A stretch of DNA of 64,000 nucleotides from Silene latifolia (Eukaryota; Streptophyta; Magnoliopsida; Caryophyllales; Caryophyllaceae), in assembly GCF_048544455.1 (NCBI RefSeq), contig NC_133536.1:40916152-40980151 (forward strand), read 5' to 3'. Every line of letters starts with the position of its first letter. Within the stretch, counting starts at the first letter, position 1. Shown piece by piece: positions 1-10,206 of the stretch. The translations under genes and the position numbers were made by a program. The notes under the pieces are model-generated. The model worked only from the letters and a program-made list of their open reading frames with translations. It had not been told where the DNA came from and did not search any database.

Positions 1-435
1 TCAACGAGCCATAAGTCAACCGGTTGACTGACCAATCACAGAGGCGATTTATACGGATATTTCGTAGGACACAATTGTGACATCGACGTGGAGTCCTAAA
101 TGTTTTATAACATTCGATGCCCGGTCGTGGATAGGACCTCCATGGTGATCCTACGAGTCGATTCTTTTGACTATCGACTGTCTCTTGAGACTACGGCAGA
201 TTTTGGGTGACTTTGGTTTCTTTCTCACGGTCATCCGTAACAGGGGGCCAAGTAGATTTTTTCTGGGTCATTTCATGCTGTGCTTAGATCGGAAGGAGTC
301 GAGTTGAAGGAAATATTCACCTTTATCAGTACTCGATATTTCTCGGGGCCACTCGAGGAGTCAGAATCGAAATGCATGGCCATGCTCGGATACGGATTCA
401 TTTTATCAGTTAAGTTACTCTCTAGTCGGGGAAAC

Positions 436-1765
436 TGTAACACCCCCATACTCCGAGTGCCTTACCAGGACCACTCAGGTATGAAGACATCACCATCTCG
501 GTTGCCCGAGGTATGATAATCAAATAGACAAAATAGAAACAACATTTATTATAAGTAATTTAATGAATAAGTACAATCCTTGAAACCCAAACTGAAAGTA
601 CAATACATTATTCCAAACTAACTGTTCTCAATCGAAATAGAAATAAAAGCTAAACTACAAATGGAAGACTCTATCGTCATGTCGTGGCCCCCGGCTATCC
701 CCGTATCATCTCTATACCTGCTCAATATCTGCTCACCATCCCCGAATGGATCACCGCAGTTTACAAAACAACACCGGGTCGCACTAATCACACAATCAAA
801 ATAGATAACAACAATAAGACAAACAGACAATGAACCGCCACACACACACACATCCAACCAACCGTCTCAATCATCGATCGTCCACTGGACCACCACCAGC
901 TGGGGACCGCACCGTTCCCACCTAAGCCCCGCTCATCGTACGAGCGATAACCCTGTCCATTAATGTGCACATCCCCTTTCGTGGCGTGTTCCACGAAGGG
1001 CGAAACTAGGGCGTGAGATCACTCCCGCAAGTGACCCCACTCAGCCGAGAACGCATCTCGAGAACCATCACAAACACAACCACAATCACAATCACAATTA
1101 CAATTACAATCATCATATCAACCAACTAACTACAGCACATCACCAATATCCCATTATGGGACTAATACTGAGTAGGAAATCCTACCTGGAAAGCACAACA
1201 CGCAGACGGTATCTACAGCTGTCTCAAAACGCCTCTTCTATGAATTCTCCTCCTAACATATAACACATAGATACTACTATTCAATTACTATTCATAAAAA
1301 CCCCCAAATCCCAAATTAGGGTTTCATCAATCTTAACAAAACAGTATATAAATTACATTAAAAGCTTACCCTCGACGCAAGGAATCCAACGACACAAACT
1401 ACGATGCAAACCGACCGTCTGAACTCCGGGAATTGTCAAGAACGCGATTAGGAAGAAGACAAGTTGCTTTCTCTCTTAAACAGGTTTTAGGTTTTGTAAA
1501 AAGTGATTTAGAACAAAGACGAATTGGTTTAAATACCTTAATCGCGTAATTAACAAAACCCGAGAAAACTCCCCCGTAAAACCGGACACTCGATCGAGTA
1601 CCCAAGGTACTCGATCGAGTACCCCCCTACTCGATCGAGTGCCCGAGCTACTCGATCGAGTGCCCAACAGGTCAGAAGCTATTTTATTCTGCAACATACC
1701 CTTACTCGACAGAGTAAGGGCTACTCGATAGAGTACCCCCAAGACCATAAATACGGAGTATTACA
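436..1765 (-). mobile_element. Solo LTR of the LARD-like family, TSD GAAAC
   Basis: A 1330-bp block begins TGTAACACCC and ends GTATTACA. It is flanked by the direct repeat GAAAC (431-435 and 1766-1770) and interrupts the 3' region of Copia C cleanly. Read on the minus strand it matches the LTRs at 28618-30036 and 34695-36071: the same terminus with GGAGTATGGGGGTGT, the same TACTCGATCGAGTA cluster (about 1588-1735) and the same central blocks. One LTR without internal sequence but with a perfect TSD is the normal product of LTR-LTR recombination. An ACAATC/ACAATT microsatellite lies near 1071-1112. Confidence 0.88.
1588..1738. repeat. Cluster of ACTCGATCGAGT palindromes in solo LTR
   Basis: Four perfect copies of the 12-bp palindrome ACTCGATCGAGT, most with flanking t/a, are spaced at about 20 bp. 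Two one-base variants (actcgacagagt, actcgatagagt) follow. The full LTRs at 28650-28795 and 34730-34850 hold matching clusters in the opposite orientation. Confidence 0.85.
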
Positions 1766-1878
1766 GAAACCACTCTTGATACAGATCGATTGTAAAATAC
1801 GACCTTTGTGGATCCGGATCTGCAAATTGTTTTACATTGAGTGGGAGAAATTTTAAATGAATATGAGGATCGGTTATC

Positions 1879-2020
1879 GCACATACACTTGTACGGACAA
1901 GTGGGAGTTTGTTGGAGCTTGTGTCCTCCAGTTAGTGCGGATAACGTCATTGCACATACACTTGTACGGACAAGTGGGAGCTTGTTGGGGTTGGTGTCCT
2001 TAACAGTTAGTGCAAGGACT
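1879..2020 (+). repeat. 73-bp tandem duplication across the PPT/LTR boundary of element C
   Basis: The string gcacatacacttgtacgg starts at 1879 and again at 1952. Each copy continues through a purine tract ending gtgggag into TGTTGG (1910 and 1983). Comparison with element A (PPT 13918-13926, LTR start 13929) shows that the first copy is followed by the expected LTR text (gataacgtcatt, like gataacattt in A). The second copy is inserted in the LTR head. Confidence 0.75.
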
Positions 2021-2976
2021 TATAAACCTCTAAAAGGATCAAAGGGCATACTTTTGGTATTATTATCAGTTGATCCACGTTTATCAATAACGGTTGGCTT
2101 GCTAGATAAGTTTGACGTTATTGTCATACAGATGGCGGTGATCAACTGGTCCCTAAAAGTCACACCTATAGGATACGTTTGAGAGACGTGACGGTATGAA
2201 AATACGGTCATGTAGATGCCAAATTTGACTAACCAGTTAGTCCGAGTTATTTGACTAGTAATTAGTCAAATATGTGATGTTGAGATATTATATTTAATAC
2301 GGATTAAATATTATGGGCTAAGGCGGATTAACCAGTTAATTCGTAAAATTGAATATAAACGTTTTATATTTAATTAAATGTATATTGAATATAATTATAC
2401 AATACTGTTTTGTCGGACACGTATTAATAACTCAGCTAACCCGTATTATTAGCTGATGCCTTAATTTCCGATAACCGATAACAGTTTATAATACAAACCC
2501 GTCATATACATTTTAGCATTTGGCGAACTGGACCTCGAGCTAAAATTAAGAGGAAGTGAAAGCCCACTTCCCCATGCATGCCCTCGGTCCAGCCGAACCA
2601 AACAAAAGGAGAGACTCCCTCTCCTTTTGACCTAGACAATTTCATTTACACAGAAATTAGGGTTTTGGAGATTAATTTTTCTCTGAAACTGAGATCTCAC
2701 ATCTCGAGAAAAACTCACAACAAGTTCTCCCAATATTGCAAGGCAATCGGAGAACACGTTCTAGCACAAGGGCATTTCTCGGACAAGGTCTTGGGTGCAA
2801 CAATTAGGAGGGAATCTCGTTTGATTTCTGTTCTTTACGCCGTGCATCAAAGGACCCGAGGTTATTTCTTGTTCCTTATCGTTTCTATTGTATTTATGTT
2901 TTATGACGATAATCACATGTTTAAATTTACGTTATAGTCCTAAATTTAAAGGGTCTTATACGGATATAACCCTACA
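1910..2976 (+). mobile_element. 3' LTR of Copia element C
   Basis: It starts TGTTGGAGCTTGTGTCC and ends CCTACA (about 1067 bp). It is homologous to the element A LTRs at its start and through the block cggttggcttgctaga to cacacct (2090-2165). Its right edge abuts minus-strand SIRE-like pol of element B in mid-codon, so C inserted into B. The right-hand target duplication would be GGTTA (2977-2981). The left one lies before the window. Confidence 0.82.
2067..2148. promoter_or_regulatory. Conserved LTR stem-loop (copy in C)
   Basis: The arms CAGTTGATC (2067-2075) and GATCAACTG (2140-2148) are perfect reverse complements. They flank the conserved block cggttggcttgctaga to tttgacgtta. The same structure sits at the equivalent place in the LTRs of A, D and E. 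Its role is unknown; an RNA structure in the transcript leader is one option. Confidence 0.6.
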
Positions 2977-3607
2977 GGTTATAACCTTGCACCACTAGCC
3001 TAGCCTTGTTCCTTACAATTTCTCCCGAGTCATCAAGCTTATTGCGAAAGACCCACCTAGTACCAATGACGGTACGATTAGGCGGTCTAGGGACTAAGTG
3101 CCATACCTTGTTCCTTTTGAATTGATTGAGTTCTTCTTGCATAGCAAGCAACCAGTCTGCATCAGTCAAGGCGACTGTTACATTTGAAGGTTCAATTTGA
3201 GTAAGGAAGGCATTGTGGGCATAATACTCATTGAGATGAGCGAGATTGTTGAGGGATGATCTTGTTCGAATTCCCGAGTTGAGATCACTTGTGAGATTAG
3301 TGAGTGGATGAGAGCTTTGATGTTTCCACTTCTTTGGAACAATGGTTTCTTGTTCCCCCTCAGCAAAGATCGATCCACAAAGTGACTGTTTCTTTTGGCC
3401 TGGAGTGATCTTCATCATCACTGTTTTGGGTTACTTCAGTTCTGGAGGTGGAGGCAACAGTCGTTGGGTCTGTTGCTTCCAGAGAAGAAACAGTAGCAGA
3501 TGTGCTACGTGTTCCCCCTGAGTTGCTGATCTCCTTTGAAGGTGACAGTCTCTGTGTCTGTTGCAAGTCAGTGCTGGGAGCTTCTTCATCCTCGAACACG
3601 AAGTCCT
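2977..3607 (-). pseudogene. Element B: linker and N-terminal reverse transcriptase fragment
   Basis: On the minus strand a serine/threonine-rich linker (about 3600-3360) follows the integrase after a stop near 3609. A frame change leads to the start of the Copia RT domain: W-LVPRP, then GTRWVFRNKLD, then ARLVVQGY at 2980-3010. The reading then stops abruptly because LTR C begins at 2976. The catalytic YVDD part is missing. No product is expected. Confidence 0.8.
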
Positions 3608-3608
3608 T

Positions 3609-4553
3609 TCAAACTAGGCCAATCTCAAACTCATCGTCATCACTATCATCATCATCATTCACGTTTTGTACCTGTTCAAGCACACTAGATTCATCAAAAA
3701 TGACATGGATGCTTTCTTCAATTAACAAGGTTCGTTTATTGTAGACTTTATAGGCCTTGATATGATCGGAGTACCCAATAAATACTCCTTCATCACTACG
3801 TGGATCGAACTTACCCAAGTTGTTTTTACCATTGTTATGAACAAAACATTTGCTTCCAAAACATCTAAAATATGAAATGTTGGGTTTTCTTCCACGTAGC
3901 GACTCATAGGGAGTTTTATTCAATATACTCCTTATCATGACACGATTATGAATGTAGCAAGCGGTATTTACCGCTTCGGCCCAAAAGTTCTTAGGCAACT
4001 TACTAGATAATAACATTGTTCTAGCCATTCCTTCAAGGGTTCTATTCATCCTTTCAACCACACCATTTTGTTGTGGTGTTCTAGGAGCCGAGAAGTTATG
4101 GTCTACACCATTGTCATCACAATAAGCACCAAATGATGAGTTTTCGAATTCGGTTCCATGATCGGTTCTCATTGAAACAAGTTTTAAACCAAGTTTATTT
4201 TGAATCTTTCTTAACCAAATTATAAACTCATCAAATGTCTCATCCTTAGAGCTTAGGAAGAGTGCCCAAACGAACCTAGAGTAATCATCAACAATGACAC
4301 ACGCATAACGACTACCACCTCTACTTCTAGTTCTCATTGGTCCACACAAGTCGATATGTAAAAGTTGCAAAGGTTGAGATGTACTCATAATTCTTTTGGA
4401 ATTAAAGGAACTTCTAACATGTTTGCCTCTAGCACATTCATCACATACTTTATCAAAATCAAACTTCATGTTGGGAATACCTTCAACTAAGTCAAGTCTT
4501 TTAAGGGTATTAAGAGTTTTTGTACTAACATGACCAAACCTTTTATGCCATAA
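3609..4553 (-). pseudogene. Element B: integrase core (broken pol)
   Basis: About 310 codons. The zinc-binding HHCC begins just after an in-frame TGA at 4554-4556: LWHKRFGH, then CDECARGKH. The DDE core follows: HIDLCGP, then RTDHGTEFEN, then GVVERMNRTLEG. The GKFDPRSDEGVFIGYS block typical of Copia integrase C-termini is next, and an acidic stretch (DDDDSDDDE) lies near the end. A tryptophan is expected at the TGA, so TGG to TGA is the likely change. Integrase would insert the cDNA, but this copy cannot make a continuous polyprotein. Confidence 0.88.
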
Positions 4554-4964
4554 TCAAGGATCATTGTTCATTACACTCATGCAAGACATGGTGTGACCGG
4601 ATAGAGTGTTCAAATTAGTTAAGTATACGTATTTGACACGTCTCCCTTCGAGTATTAGTTCATTAGTAGTGGCATCAAATATTCGACACATATTAGCACT
4701 AAATTCTACAATATTACCCTTATCACAAAGTTGAGAGATACTAAGGAGATTATGCTTCAAACCTTTGACAAGCCGCACGTTGTCAACACAAAGTAATGGT
4801 GACTTACCAACCTTTCCAATGCCAATTACTTCACCTTTCTTGTTGTCACCAAACCTTACCGTGCCACCATTGTATGCTTTAAGTGAGAGGAATTGGCTTC
4901 TATCACCCGTCATGTGACGAGAGCATCCACTATCCAAGTACCAATTGCGGCCGCCTCTCACCAA
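4554..4964 (-). pseudogene. Element B: protease and GAG-pre-integrase region
   Basis: The aspartic protease signature WYLDSGCSRHMTG is near 4920-4960, followed by FGDNKKGEVIGIGKV and the conserved GLKHNLLSISQLCDKG. The frame ends at the TGA just before the integrase zinc-binding motif. Upstream, the link to gag is broken by stops and shifts near 4965-5000. Confidence 0.82.
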
Positions 4965-6254
4965 GCCCTACACAAGATTAGACTTTGAGTTTAGGAACCC
5001 AAACAAACTTGGGTCCCCTTTTGTGATCAACATATCTTATGGTATCTTTCCTAATCCATATTTGCCTAATTATTTTGATGTTCTTGTTAATGTCATGAAA
5101 TATTTTCTCACAAGTGTTGAGGACATGACCATTCTTACCACAATAATTGCAAATAATGTATTCGGGAAGACCAACATACTTTCTCCTTCTAAAATCAGTT
5201 TTAGGCTTTCTCGGATGTAATCAATGTCTGATGTTCCATTTGAACCCCAAACCCGCAGTTTTGTTACATCTCTCGGTTTGATTCGTGAGGAAGTTTAACA
5301 CGGTTTGACTTCCTTCCCATTTTTCAGTGATGTTTTTAGCATTAACAAGTTCATTGGTCAAGTCATTGACACGTGAAAGAAGATGCAAATTCTTTTCTTT
5401 TTCTCTCTTGAGTTCATCATTGTTAACACTTTCAATAGACAACCTTTTCTCAACTATGAAGTCATGGGTGTGGTTGTTGAGTTTAGACACAAGATACATG
5501 ATTCGTTCTTTGGACTCTTCATATTTAGATGTCATCTCGTCAAGACTTTTGTTTAGATCAACGATTTCATCGGATCTATGATGAGGAGAAGACCTAGAAG
5601 TGCTACATTCGGGCATACCTTTTTGAAAGAAAGTAAGCCTATCATGAAGAACTTCTATTTCATTCTTGAGACAAACAACCTCACCTTTTAGACACTTGTT
5701 TTCATTTTCCAAACATTCAATCTTTTATTTAGACTTGTCTAAATCTTTGTCAGAAGCAACAGTCTTAGACACTGTTTCTCTTAGGTCTACAACTTCAACT
5801 ACAAAGTCATAGATCTCATTCTCAAGAGCATCTTTGTCCTTCAAAAGATCATCACGTTCCTTGGTTAGTGAGAAACTTGCATCACCAAGGTAGTGTTGAC
5901 ATTTTCAAGGTCAGAGACGTCCGTGGGGGTCAACCTAAGACGTTCTAGTTCTTTAGTCAAAAGTTTGTTTAACTTGTTGACTCTTTTAACTTCATCATAG
6001 GCCTCAGAGGTGACAGTGACGTTGTCTGTTGCTTTTAGTTCATTTTTAAGATTAAAGTTCTCTTGAGAAATTTCCTCAATCTCATTTTGCATTACCTCAA
6101 GCTTATCATTTTGAAATCGACACTTATCAAAAAGTTGGTCAAGAAGCTTACATACTTTCTCTTTGGAGTAAGTTCTAGCCTTGGCCTTTAGATGATTTAC
6201 CTCGTTGTCGGAATCGGAGTCGGAATCGTCGGGATTAGCCATGAGGCATCTTAA
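4965..6254 (-). pseudogene. Element B: C-terminal gag with coiled coil and second zinc knuckle
   Basis: This continues gag after the element A insertion. An acidic start (DDSDSDSDNE, about 6205-6235) is followed by long heptad-like, Lys/Glu/Leu-rich stretches (6180-5870 and 5715-5290), consistent with a coiled coil. A second CCHC knuckle follows (CNYCGKNGHVLNTC, about 5120-5165). The reading is broken by a frameshift near 5885-5895, a stop near 5725 and a stop near 5221. Extended coiled-coil gag is usual for SIRE-type Copia elements. Confidence 0.78.
6250..6254 (+). repeat. Target-site duplication of element A, left (CTTAA)
   Basis: CTTAA at 6250-6254 is repeated at 14933-14937, exactly flanking the two LTR ends. 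Both sides lie in the same gag reading of element B. Confidence 0.95.
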
Positions 6255-7258
6255 TGTTGGAGCTTGTGTCCTCCACAAATTAGTGTGATAACATTTCTAA
6301 ATCTCTTATAGGTTCACAAGGGTATACTTCGTATTTTATCAGTTGATTAACGATTACCTAATAACGGTTGGCTTGCTAGAAAGTTTGACGTTATTATCAT
6401 ACAGATGGCGGTGATCAACTGGTCCCTAAAAGTCACACCTAAAGGATGTGTTTGAGAGATGTGATTGTATGAAAATATAATCACATTGATGCCTTATATG
6501 ACTAAATAGTTAGTCAACGTGTTGATGAGACGATTATTTAATGCCGATTAAATAATATTAGCTGAGACGAATTAACTGTCAATTCGTAAATTGAATATAA
6601 TATGTTATATTTAATTAATGTATAGCTTGGACGAATTAATATGTTAATTCGTAATTAAATGTAATCAGTTATATTTAATTAGCAAGTTAAAGTATATATT
6701 ATACGATATTGTCACAGACCGGTATTAATAAATCCACTGCAAGCTGTTGTGTGTAGACTTATTAATACGGAATGATACAAATGATAATTTATAAATAATA
6801 TATTTTATACATGGTCGATCGACCGGGTGTGTCAGTCGATCGACTGATATACCTGTTTTCGGTAAATGGGCCGAAAATTAGAAGAAATAAAATTCACCCT
6901 ATTTCTTCCTAATACACGGTTATAAGGGAGAGGGGAGATTATTTTTTCAAAACCTAATTTTCTAACCTATTCTTGTCTCTCATCTAAAACACAAAAACGA
7001 AAAACCCTAATTAATTTTACAGAAAATTTAGGGATCGATTCTAGCAAGAAGCAAGGGCATATCTCATATCGTCTTGGGTGCAACTGATAGGTGAATATCA
7101 TTGCGATATTGTTCTTAGGCCGTTTTTGCTAGGACCGAAGGTTGATTTCTTTATTCTCTACCTTTTTGTTTATGTAATTTATTTTATGACTAGCATTCAT
7201 CATTATATATTCGTTATAATCCTTAAAGTTAAAGGGATGCATACAGATAAATCCCACA
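6255..7258 (+). mobile_element. 5' LTR of Copia A
   Basis: It starts TGTTGGAGC and ends ATCCCACA (1004 bp). It contains the shared stem-loop (6340-6421) and two adjacent palindromes, GGTCGATCGACC and AGTCGATCGACT (about 6811-6850). A run ending gaaaaaccctaatt near 6990 resembles the R/U5 region of related elements. Confidence 0.93.
6340..6421. promoter_or_regulatory. Conserved LTR stem-loop (copy in A)
   Basis: CAGTTGAT (6340-6347) pairs with ATCAACTG (6414-6421) across the conserved ggttggcttgctagaaag block. The 3' LTR has the same structure near 14014-14095. Confidence 0.6.
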
Positions 7259-7260
7259 AG

Positions 7261-7272
7261 TGGTATCAGAGC
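7261..7272 (+). other. Primer-binding site of Copia A
   Basis: TGGTATCAGAGC lies two bases after the LTR end. It is complementary to the 3' end of initiator methionine tRNA, the usual primer of plant Copia elements. Confidence 0.92.
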
Positions 7273-9331
7273 CAAGGCCACGAATTTTAATTTTGATGAT
7301 TTTCATAAAATTGGATGTAAACATATTTGGGTTACGAAAAAAAATGGTTCGGCTGGAACTTTTTTTAGCAGAGGGGGATTTTTTTTCCTCCGTCTGTTTT
7401 CAGCGTTTTTTTTGCTCTTTGTTTGATGATTCATTTACATTTTTATTTTTCATATAGTTGTTTTAATCAGTTAAAATTATCATATGAAGAATTGGTAGTT
7501 TTTTGATTTAATGAAGATTAAGTTAAAATTGTAAATGGAATCGTCATGTCGATGATATAGAAATTTGTTTTTGCTATATAGTTTTTGGCATATACGATTA
7601 ATCATGTTTTATTAATTCATATGCTAATCATGTTCTAAATAGCAACCATAAACGATTTTCTTCATCGAAATTTTTGTTTTAGGGCATTTTTGCCGCAAAA
7701 GAGACATAAAAGAGGCATTAGGGTTCTTGTTTATTTGAGCCGTGAAAAAAAAAAATTCTGTTTCGGTTACTGTTCAAAGTGGCCTAATTATAAAAAAAAA
7801 AAAAAAAAAAAATTGTTTTGTTTTGGTTTTTACAGAAAAACCGCAAAAAAAACAAAAAAAAACGGGTTGTCTTTGTTTTGTTTCGGTTTTACAGCCGAGA
7901 AAAGATAAAAAAAAAAAAATTCACGTTTTTGTTACTGTTCACGTCTGGGCAGCATAAAAAAAAAAATTCTATTTTTTTGTTTTGTTTTGCCGAGACAATT
8001 AATAAAAAAGGGGTTTTTAATTTAGTTTTGTTTTGGCAAATTAATAATTGTGAAGCGGTTCATAATTCTTAGATACCTAATTATTTTAAAGCAGTTTAAA
8101 ATATTGATGGATTAAATTCATATTACAAGTTTGATATGAATTCAGATTAAAATTATTGTGATTAATTGAGGAATTGTCACTTAATTTGATCAATTAAATA
8201 GGTGGTTTGGATAAAATTAATCTACATAATTAAAGAATTATGTCTTGCATGTTTAATTTTTTTTTAGTTGATGCTTTTCTTTTGTTGAATGAATCGTTGA
8301 ATGAATTTATTTACGTATTTTTGCAATCGGTTGTTATTTGTAATACTTAGTGTGTCCTTAGTCAAATTATGTTTTCGTAATGAAGGAAACATATTTTTTT
8401 ATGTAATTATGAGATCTCGAATCTCCTTTATTTTTTCCTTTAGTTTTGGGTTTTGAAATTAGAATGTAATAAATAGGTTTATTATGTAAATTTATTTATT
8501 GTAATTTTCGAAGAAGACTAAAGATGGAGATTGGAGCTCACTCCCGCTACATGGATCAAGATGGAACATCAAGACAAGCTTCTCGGGTCCAAGGATGGAT
8601 TCCAAACTTGTATTTAATGTTCATTTTGATAGGATAGGCCACACTAGGACTTTTTATTGTTTTTACGTTTTTCATTCCTATTGTTTTTCATTCACATGAT
8701 AGATTATGCATCATTTTCCGCCTAAAACCAAACCACCTACTAAAATGCATGAAAATTTACTCATATAGATTGTATGTTAGTTTTCATAGACATACAGATG
8801 TCACTCAGTTTAAGTCATCATCTTAGTTTATTCATTCACGCATGCTAGATATTAGTTCACTTAAAATGAATTAAAATAAAGTTGATGGGATCTTCCTCTA
8901 AAAGTGAAATTGAGATTAGTCTTAATGAGCCAAACAACTATGAATCCCTTCTTCGTCGGTAGGCATAATATGACCCCTTCTACGTTGGGTAAGTAGTTTG
9001 TGTTGACTTAGTTTATCTCAACATTATAGTCCGAAGAGTTTCTCGTGATTATGATGGACTAAAGATAGAATTTGCAGAAATTTATCGACCAAGAATTCTA
9101 ACAGTAGAATTAGCTAAAAAGTTATTTTATCAATTTACAGATAATTGAGTCTTGGGATCATTTATATAATTCTTGAGGGAGGTCAATTGTATAAATGTTT
9201 TGAGTCTTCGCGTTATGACAGTAGTTCATTAGACTTAAAAATATAAACGATGCACATGCTTATTATTTTTATTCTTCTTCTCGCAGTGTAGAACACGTTT
9301 ATTTTGATAATACTGTTACAACAAAAAAAAA
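7273..9331 (+). other. Untranslated leader of Copia A
   Basis: About 2.06 kb between PBS and gag. It has many T-rich and A-rich runs (for example an A-run near 7791-7811) and no conserved protein motif. Elements D and E have leaders of similar length in the same place, with recognisable homology near the gag end (tcttggaatcattta at 9150-9170, 40045-40060 and 43987-44001). The small open frames here look like by-products of base composition. Confidence 0.75.
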
Positions 9332-10206
9332 TGTCTGGAAATAACGCAATCCAAATGCCTAGTGCCACACTTGGACGCGAGTCCTGGCTGAAAATATTCA
9401 TGGACCAAATGAATCAGTTCACACGTCTGAAAAATGACGGGTCCAACTTTGCGGACGGGAGGCAAAGACTACGGAATGCTTGCCATTGCGACGGTAAGCT
9501 CGGTACTTAATCGAGCCAATACCGGTAAACCCAGGCCCAATGCGGGAGTTAACGAGTCACTTGCTTATAGTGATTTCGTTATGGAAGCGGGTGCGATAAA
9601 GAACGTACTCATCTTTGCAATGGAAACCAATTTGCAGAGACGCTTCATTGCCCAAGGTGCGAACAAGATTTTCACCACGCTCACTAACGAGTTCTCAAAA
9701 GCACCGAGAATCGTTACATATGAGCATACCTGTCGCTTCTTTGATGCGAAACTCCAGAAGGGCCAACCGGTTAGCCCACACATTCTTCACATGATTGAGA
9801 ATGTCGAGAAGCTGGAGGCTCTTGATTGCAAAATCAGTGAGAGCATTGTCATTGACCGAATGCTTCATTCTCTTCATGATGGTTTTGCCCTTTTCAGGGC
9901 GAACTACTACATGAATGACTTTAAAAAGAGTCCTCATGAGCTACACTCCCTTCTCGTACAGACCGAGAAAGATATGAAATTGAGTGGGAGCATGAAGCAG
10001 GATGTTCTCACGATTTCCAACAAGGGTAAAGGTAAGGGCAAAGCTCTAGGCGACCTAACTGTAGGTAAGCCAAAATTCAAGAAGCCAGGAAACGGTAAGA
10101 GTGGGCCCGGTGAGACTAGTGGCTCACAGGGCAAGGCAAAGAGCAAGGCGGTGACATTGAGTACCACCATTGACACAAGACTGGACATTGGAGGAGGAAC
10201 TGTCCC
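9332..10206 (+). pseudogene. Copia A gag (frameshifted)
   Basis: The start is taken as the ATG at 9332 (MSGNNAIQMP). The frame runs to about 9510 and then must shift twice near 9500-9545 to follow the conserved reading into a long frame at about 9540-10150 (NVLIF, FFDAKL, ENVEKLEAL, then a Lys/Gly-rich tail). Comparison with gag of element D supports this path. The CCHC knuckle at about 10160-10200 is damaged: in the pol frame the first Cys reads Tyr, the second is a TGA stop, and only GHWRRNC remains. Gag would form the particle shell and bind RNA, and this one cannot be translated whole. Confidence 0.8.

Larger units (their letters stand above)
1..1909 (+). mobile_element. Copia element C, 3' non-coding internal region (interrupted by solo LTR 436-1765)
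   Basis: Positions 1-435 and 1766-1909 match the sequence after the pol stop in Copia element A (13555-13928): the same opening (tcaacgagccataagt), the same hairpin (AGTCGAT at 156-162, ATCGACT at 173-179), then a tract ending gtgggag just before the LTR. It is therefore the region between pol and the 3' LTR of a related plus-strand Copia. Its pol and 5' LTR lie before the window. It carries no coding sequence. The open frames here are short and lack conserved motifs. Confidence 0.8.

Noticed and set aside
7690..8072. Lys/Phe-rich overlapping frames as small proteins
   Set aside because: They arise from poly(A) and T-rich runs in the untranslated leader of Copia A.
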